From positions 26,364 to 77,088 of the forward strand of contig NZ_LGYO01000026.1 in the NCBI RefSeq assembly GCF_001263355.1: 50,725 bases of DNA, written 5' to 3'. The stretch is from Acetobacterium bakii (GTDB lineage: Bacteria > Bacillota > Clostridia > Eubacteriales > Eubacteriaceae). The notes beneath the pieces are model-generated. The model was given only the letters and a program-made list of their open reading frames with translations, was not told the origin of the DNA and did no database searches. Of the stretch, positions 46,515-50,725 are shown one piece after another. The position numbers and the translations under genes were made by a program. How positions within the stretch are numbered: position 1 is the stretch's first letter; each line of letters opens with the position of its first letter.

Positions 46515-47675
46515 TTAAAAATATTTAACTGCTTCAGTTAATTCAAAAATAGACTGAAAACGCTGTTGTTTATTGGAAGACATTCCTTTTTCTAGAAAAA
46601 TTTTTAAATTCGTATTGTTTATGCTATCCATATTGGTTTTACCTGTCATGATAAAGTATATTAGACGTGTAAGAGCATAGGTTTCGTGAACTATTGCATA
46701 GTTATCAAATCCTTCTAAAATCAATGCTGGATCATTAAAATAACCTTTGAATTCTGTATTAATAGAAGTTAAATCACTGTTAGGAATTTTTACTAATCCA
46801 AAATCGGCTACTTTTACTACAGGAACATCATCATACAGTTTAATTAAAACATTTTTTGGACTAATATCTCGATGCAATAAACTTTTAGAATGAATATACT
46901 GGAACGCCTTTAAAACCTGATTTAGTAAACTTTTTCTTTGTGGTTTTGTTAATTTACTATTGTTTTTTTCGATATATTGGTATAGAGAACAATCCATAAA
47001 TTCCATTATATATTCGTTTGAAGTGTCGTTAAATCGGTGTACATCAACAATGTATGGAGAATGGAATTCTTTCATTTGTTCAAATTCTCTTTTGAAGCGA
47101 ATCAATTCTTTATTATCTAAATCTTTTTTTGCTCTTTTTAAAACAAACCACTTCTGATAAAAAGTATCTTTATATTTATAAACATTTGCATATGATCCTT
47201 CTCCAATGGGTTTTAGTTCAAAATTTATTTTATCCAAACCAGAAACCACAGTAATTGGATTATTTGTCACAAATATTGGCGAAGTAAAATACAACTCAAC
47301 TTTATCCATATGCGGGGGTATTTCACTACCAAGGCTAGTACAGAGAAATTTGCGAGAATCAGTAAACAGTTTAATGTAATATGGATCTATATTAAAAGAA
47401 TATGTACTGCTTTTTAATGCTTGTTGCAACCCAATTGAAAGATCGATTGCTTTTAAGAGTTCTCTACTTGGATCTGCCCAAAAGTGAGCAGTGTATTCTT
47501 TTGTAGGTAATCGTTCATTCATTTTTTTGAATGAATTAATTATTATAAAATGTAGTGTAGCAAGAACTTCTTCTAACTTTGGATATTTAAACCAAGTGTA
47601 TAAATCAATGAACTCAGTATTCAGGTTCAGCAATAATTCTCGATATTTTGTTTCAACGTAATTTTCTATATTCAA
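46515..47675 (-). CDS. Eukaryotic-like Ser/Thr protein kinase
   Basis: The C-terminal kinase domain (about 154-386) looks fully active: glycine loop GEGSYANVY (158-166), ATP lysine K180 in VLKRAKK, HRDISPKN (268-275) with catalytic D270 and N275, DFG (291-293) and a PALILE segment in place of APE. The N-terminal 150 residues are helical and unrecognised. There is no membrane helix or PASTA domain, unlike housekeeping PrkC. I chose the TTG at 47675 (386 residues) because AAAGGAG lies 9 nt upstream; the frame stays open 84 more codons to an ATG at 47927, but without a ribosome binding site. Confidence 0.82.
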   Translation of the reverse strand: MNIENYVETKYRELLLNLNTEFIDLYTWFKYPKLEEVLATLHFIIINSFKKMNERLPTKEYTAHFWADPSRELLKAIDLSIGLQQALKSSTYSFNIDPYYIKLFTDSRKFLCTSLGSEIPPHMDKVELYFTSPIFVTNNPITVVSGLDKINFELKPIGEGSYANVYKYKDTFYQKWFVLKRAKKDLDNKELIRFKREFEQMKEFHSPYIVDVHRFNDTSNEYIMEFMDCSLYQYIEKNNSKLTKPQRKSLLNQVLKAFQYIHSKSLLHRDISPKNVLIKLYDDVPVVKVADFGLVKIPNSDLTSINTEFKGYFNDPALILEGFDNYAIVHETYALTRLIYFIMTGKTNMDSINNTNLKIFLEKGMSSNKQQRFQSIFELTEAVKYF

Positions 47676-47718
47676 ATATAAGCACTCCTTTATTAAAATA
47701 GGAAATAATTTTGAAATC

Positions 47719-47727
47719 AGTATATCA
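47719..47727 (-). promoter_or_regulatory. Extended -10 promoter for the kinase-HEPN operon
   Basis: On the minus strand TGATATACT forms an extended -10 (TATACT at 47719-47724). Transcription from about 47712 would give a leader of about 37 nt to the TTG start, which supports that start over the upstream ATGs. Confidence 0.4.
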
Positions 47728-48148
47728 CATATAAATATCAACTCATAGGATGACTTTAGAAATGGTGTTGATAAGTAAGCGATAAGTGCTTTAATCCAAA
47801 TTGTAGCTGTGTAAATAATACTGTCCAGAACAGATGTTTTTTGCAAGTATCTTTTGCAAAAAGGCATTCTTATTTTACAACAGAGGATTATTATATCAGT
47901 TACCATAAAAATGGCTTTGATAATCATTGAATATAGAATTATCCAATTGCAATTATTTAAATCTTTAGCTTGTCTTTTTTAATTATTAAAGAAGTAAATT
48001 AACAAGAAAATAGTAAGAATAAGACAAAATACGCTAAAATGTAAGATTTAAGATAGAAATATATTAATTAATTTCATTTTAAGTGTATCAATTAAGTAAT
48101 TTTAGTTATATAATAAATATCATATTATTTTGGAAAGGATTAAGTCTT
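47728..48148. other. Divergent spacer of the accessory cluster
   Basis: With the promoter region to 47676, about 470 bp separate the two divergent operons. On the minus strand an open frame runs through 47676-47927 (possible kinase extension). On the plus strand TATAAT (48109-48114) is a candidate -10 for the rightward operon; the -35 is poor. I see no other gene. Confidence 0.4.
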
Positions 48149-48892
48149 ATGGGGAAATTTCTAAATTATCAAATGAGCATATTTGGTACATACGAACATA
48201 TAAAACCTGGTATGAATACAATTCAAATATTAATGGATGCATTTAAAGGATTTGAGGGCGAAATTTTCATACCTAGTACTATTGAAATTCAAAAAATTGA
48301 ACTCCCAATTAATACATTAATAACCGAGACAAGATTAAAAATGATGTCTATAAGTAAAAAGTGGGAAATTTTATTTATGCCTGATCGCATTGACGCTAAT
48401 TATAATGGATCAGATGTGAATGGTGAAGTACAGAAGGAGTCAATAAAAGAATTAGTGGATTTTTCAAAGAAAATATTAGATTTAGCCTTATCAGCCTTTG
48501 ACTTAAAAGGCGGTAGGCTAGCAGTTAACTGTAGAAGAGTAATGAAAAAATTAAATAGTGATGAAATTGATGATTTTCAAAATAAACTGATTAATCCTTT
48601 AAATTTCTATAATGATAAATTATGTAACGATTGGTCATTAATGATAAATGGAAATGATAATATTGAAATAAATGATAAAACCGAATCGTTAAATGTAATT
48701 ACTAATATTTCTTTAGGAAAATTAGATAAGATCGATGATCCAGTTAGAATTATTTTAGTATTTGATATAAATACAAAACCCGATAATATGTCGATAAGAT
48801 TTGGTATCAAAAATTTAGGTGCATTTGGTGATAGGTGTGTAAAAATGATTGGAGATTTAGTAGTAAATATTGAAGGATTGGTTTCATTATGA
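48149..48892 (+). CDS. Unrecognised protein, first gene of the rightward island operon
   Basis: The 247-residue protein is soluble, without membrane helices. Its layout (beta-rich first half containing WEILFMPDRIDANYNG, a helix with FSKKILDLALSAF, then a beta-rich half ending in an FGIKN strand) is reminiscent of the sporadically distributed TIGR04255-type proteins, but the resemblance is by eye only. The ATG at 48149 follows GGAAAGGA; upstream codons in frame lie over the promoter. The stop overlaps the next start as ATGA, so the pair is translationally coupled. Confidence 0.75.
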   Translation: MGKFLNYQMSIFGTYEHIKPGMNTIQILMDAFKGFEGEIFIPSTIEIQKIELPINTLITETRLKMMSISKKWEILFMPDRIDANYNGSDVNGEVQKESIKELVDFSKKILDLALSAFDLKGGRLAVNCRRVMKKLNSDEIDDFQNKLINPLNFYNDKLCNDWSLMINGNDNIEINDKTESLNVITNISLGKLDKIDDPVRIILVFDINTKPDNMSIRFGIKNLGAFGDRCVKMIGDLVVNIEGLVSL

Positions 48893-49605
48893 GTAAAAGC
48901 AAGTCTAAAAATGAATACTTAATTAAAAATAATACATATCTACTAGAGTCTGCAATTGAAGATTATAACCCAATTAAAAATAATACATATCTACTAGAGT
49001 CTGCAATTGAAGATTATAACCCAAATAATTCTATTGCAAGAGATAACAATTCGAATCTTTTATATTTTACTGACACAAATAAAAAAAATACTAGTGCAGA
49101 GCAACAGGAAATATTAATTGATAAAAGTTCTATTGGGAGTGAGATCAATGATATTAAGAAAGTGTCGATAATAGATAACTCACACCCTGCATTTACTAAA
49201 GAAATTTTTGAAATAATGGCTGAAGATATATTTGAGTCAGGAATCACACCACGATCAGAAAAATTTGTTAGAAGTAAGGTTATCCCAAAGATTGGAATCT
49301 TAAAGACAATGTTATGGCTGGCTGATGTTTTTACCACATATATCGGTAATTCCAATACAAGTATTGGAATTTTACATATCATTTCACATTTTGAATATAA
49401 TGAAATAAAGCCAATTGGTCAAACAATCGCAATGGCTGGGTTTTCAAATAAAAATATTGAAGTTAAAGACTTTGCAATAAAAGCGTTTGAAAATTGGAAT
49501 TCTAAGGAAAGTATATGTATTTTACAAAACAGTGAAACTTCAGCTAAATGGTTAAATGAATATTTAGAGGAAGTAATTGAAAACCTTAAGAAACATGGAG
49601 AGTAA
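48889..49605 (+). CDS. Unrecognised protein with a 17-residue tandem duplication
   Basis: The 238 residues fall into a polar, Asn-rich N-terminal part (1-90) and a helical C-terminal part (about 95-238, HPAFTKEIFEIMAEDIF onwards) whose paired helices around GQTIAMAGFS and KDFAIKAFENW suggest HEAT-like packing. Residues about 12-45 are two identical copies of IKNNTYLLESAIEDYNP, encoded by an exact DNA repeat. Start and stop contacts (ATGA with the previous gene, 5 bp to the next) show a tight operon. No family is recognised; a scaffold role between the flanking proteins is a guess. Confidence 0.75.
   Translation: MSKSKSKNEYLIKNNTYLLESAIEDYNPIKNNTYLLESAIEDYNPNNSIARDNNSNLLYFTDTNKKNTSAEQQEILIDKSSIGSEINDIKKVSIIDNSHPAFTKEIFEIMAEDIFESGITPRSEKFVRSKVIPKIGILKTMLWLADVFTTYIGNSNTSIGILHIISHFEYNEIKPIGQTIAMAGFSNKNIEVKDFAIKAFENWNSKESICILQNSETSAKWLNEYLEEVIENLKKHGE
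48921..49022 (+). repeat. Exact 51-bp tandem duplication in frame
   Basis: The unit 48921-48971 is repeated without any change at 48972-49022. As 51 is a multiple of three the reading frame is kept. Perfect identity in an AT-rich, fast-drifting region implies a very recent duplication or active slippage. Confidence 0.97.
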
Positions 49606-49610
49606 CATTA

Positions 49611-50168
49611 ATGCCATATTTAGTGAGAAAAATTTCATCAAGAGCAAAATTTCAAGCCTTAGAAGAAGTTGAATCAATTAGGGATGTTGAAGGAGATTTT
49701 GTTACGAAAGAATTTAGAACAAACAATAATTGTCTTTCTACATATTTTATAAAGTCAATTGATTGTTTATACGATGCAATTCTAGCAATTGTTCTGACAG
49801 CAGATAATCTTGAAAAGTTAGATGTGGTCGTAATTGATGAATCCTTGTGCCAAGAATCAGGTGTTTTTCATTGCCAGACATTAGCTGGACGAGATATTCC
49901 GATTAAAGAGATAAAAAGCGAACATCATGATTTGAAAGAATTAACTTATGGAAAATTCGAAAATGTTTTAAATCTTTATAAAAAGTTAGTGATTATTGAT
50001 AATAAAAATCATAGCTCTAATAAAGAGGAAAAAAATATAATTCGTTTTTCAGAACCAAGGATAAAAGAAATAATTAAAGAAGCATTAGCAAATGATAGAA
50101 TAGAGATTGAAAGAATTCACAGTGATTCAATAAAGAGCAAAGTTATGAAATTACAAAAGCCGGCTTAA
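49611..50168 (+). CDS. Unrecognised protein, third gene of the rightward island operon
   Basis: The 185-residue protein begins MPYLVRKISSRAKF and is soluble. The first two thirds look alpha/beta (LAIVLTADNLEKLDVVVIDE, a conspicuous acidic strand-helix); the last third (about 140-185) is a charged helix likely to bind a partner. GGAGAG stands before the ATG, 5 bp after the previous stop. I recognise no catalytic motif. Always reading it with its two upstream partners is the most sensible view; a small antitoxin-like or immunity-type subunit is possible but unsupported. Confidence 0.75.
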   Translation: MPYLVRKISSRAKFQALEEVESIRDVEGDFVTKEFRTNNNCLSTYFIKSIDCLYDAILAIVLTADNLEKLDVVVIDESLCQESGVFHCQTLAGRDIPIKEIKSEHHDLKELTYGKFENVLNLYKKLVIIDNKNHSSNKEEKNIIRFSEPRIKEIIKEALANDRIEIERIHSDSIKSKVMKLQKPA

Positions 50169-50187
50169 ATGAATATTCCCCTTGAAT

Positions 50188-50208
50188 AGTGGCTCTTCCG
50201 CTTTTTTT
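50188..50208 (+). terminator. Weak terminator after the island operon
   Basis: AGTGG (50188-50192) pairs with CCGCT (50198-50202), including one G-U, around CTCTT and runs into seven T. The same bases also look like a transposon end (see next). Confidence 0.45.
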
Positions 50209-50300
50209 AGTATTCATTGAAGCATACATATTAAAATCGTGAAAATTATAGAGCTTTACTTCTATAGAACAAGGAATTTACTCAAATTTAAGGAAGAACC
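50191..50300. mobile_element. Possible 110-bp miniature element with ISL3-like ends
   Basis: GGCTCTTCC (50191-50199) and GGAAGAACC (50292-50300, complement GGTTCTTCC) form imperfect terminal inverted repeats of the ISL3-family kind. The flanking 8-mers do not match, so a target duplication is not seen. Could be coincidence. Confidence 0.25.
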
Positions 50301-50705
50301 GATTCAGTGTAGTGTTTCCGATATTTCAAAGCACACTTTTCTGGGATCAGTGCAGTTATATTTTATCTGTTTTATGCACGAGTGAATGTGTAAATACAAT
50401 TATCGAAAATAAATCCGGGATATAATCATTGCAGTTTTAAAATAAAAATAAAAACCGATTGTTCAATTAAATTTGATCAATCGGTTTTTTATTATATTTT
50501 CGTGAGTAAAAGAGCATGGATATCAATATTAATTAATGATTACTTAATATTAAAAATTTGAAAGTTATTTATTTGTATTACAGGATATGTAATTGATATA
50601 ACATAATATATTGTGAATTGTAAAAATTAAATTTGACAAAGATAAATAAATAAACTGTGTTTCATGTATATTCCGACCGGAGAACTCCATTTGCACGGTC
50701 ATTTA
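50301..50705. other. Gene-free right border of the island
   Basis: No gene is seen in about 400 bp of AT-rich sequence. It contains one good terminator hairpin and, near 50675-50700, a small GACCG/CGGTC stem beside the presumed insertion-sequence end. Confidence 0.5.
50451..50490 (+). terminator. Rho-independent terminator in the right border
   Basis: AAAACCGATTG (50451-50461) pairs perfectly with CAATCGGTTTT (50478-50488) and ends in six T (50485-50490). A-tracts on the other side make it usable from the minus strand as well, for a gene beyond the window. Confidence 0.75.
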
Positions 50706-50725
50706 GGGTTCTTCCGCAAAAACCC
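50706..50725 (+). mobile_element. Probable end of an ISL3-family insertion sequence (cut by window edge)
   Basis: GGGTTCTTCCGCAAAAACCC at the window edge fits the GG-n-TCTTCCG type of ISL3 terminal inverted repeat. The transposase gene and other end would lie beyond the window, so this rests on the end sequence alone. Confidence 0.35.

Noticed and set aside
50183-50308. 8-bp target duplication around the 110-bp element
   Set aside because: The flanking 8-mers agree at only three positions.

Overview
The window reads as a chromosome segment of an anaerobic, low-to-mid GC Firmicute of the class Clostridia. The best fit is a Eubacteriaceae/Acetobacterium-like acetogen; genus is inference only. 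Pointers are the classic nusA-infB translation block, consensus TTGACA-17-TATAAT promoters, a Firmicutes-type SOS box, a B12-dependent (class II) ribonucleotide reductase, an indolepyruvate:ferredoxin oxidoreductase and clostridial families such as DUF4364 and the DUF512 radical-SAM-like protein beside der.

Region 1 (1-10,450) is translation and RNA metabolism: rimP, nusA, rnpM (ylxR), infB, rbfA, nrnA, truB, ribF, rpsO, pnp, dut. The genes are packed head to tail, with an internal promoter before rnpM and a strong promoter/terminator pair around rpsO. Region 2 (10,585-22,632) holds ftsK/spoIIIE, rimO, pgsA, cinA, recA, rny, ymdB, an aminotransferase and purB. recA has a textbook promoter inside the end of cinA, with a GAAC-N4-GTTC LexA box over its start site. 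A self-contained tRNA-Trp follows.

Region 3 (23,130-32,193) is metabolic: citrate synthase, a phosphate acyltransferase-iorA-iorB operon (oxidation of 2-keto acids from amino acids, probably to acyl phosphates), a Cys-rich small protein, plsY and nrdJ. Region 4 (32,270-44,163) holds proB, a 51-residue membrane peptide, a UgtP/MGDG-synthase-like glycosyltransferase, valS, a SERCA-type Ca2+ ATPase, a DUF4364 gene on the minus strand, a short QueG-like ferredoxin protein, DUF512 and der, closed by a strong terminator.

Region 5 (44,237-50,725) is different: visibly more AT-rich, with long gene-free stretches, repeats and no housekeeping genes. Five genes diverge from one 0.47-kb spacer. Leftward runs a complete Ser/Thr protein kinase followed by a 578-residue protein with a HEPN-type RNxxxH motif and two C-terminal zinc ribbons. 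Rightward runs a tight operon of three proteins I do not recognise, one of which carries an exact 51-bp tandem duplication. The left border holds several copies of a TTTGAAGTGTAA-type repeat and a 16-bp inverted repeat; the right border holds sequences resembling ISL3-family transposon ends. I read this as a horizontally acquired, defence-type island with a kinase plus candidate RNase and a three-gene partner module. It is the best candidate here for an undescribed system. No integrase, transposase gene or CRISPR array is present.
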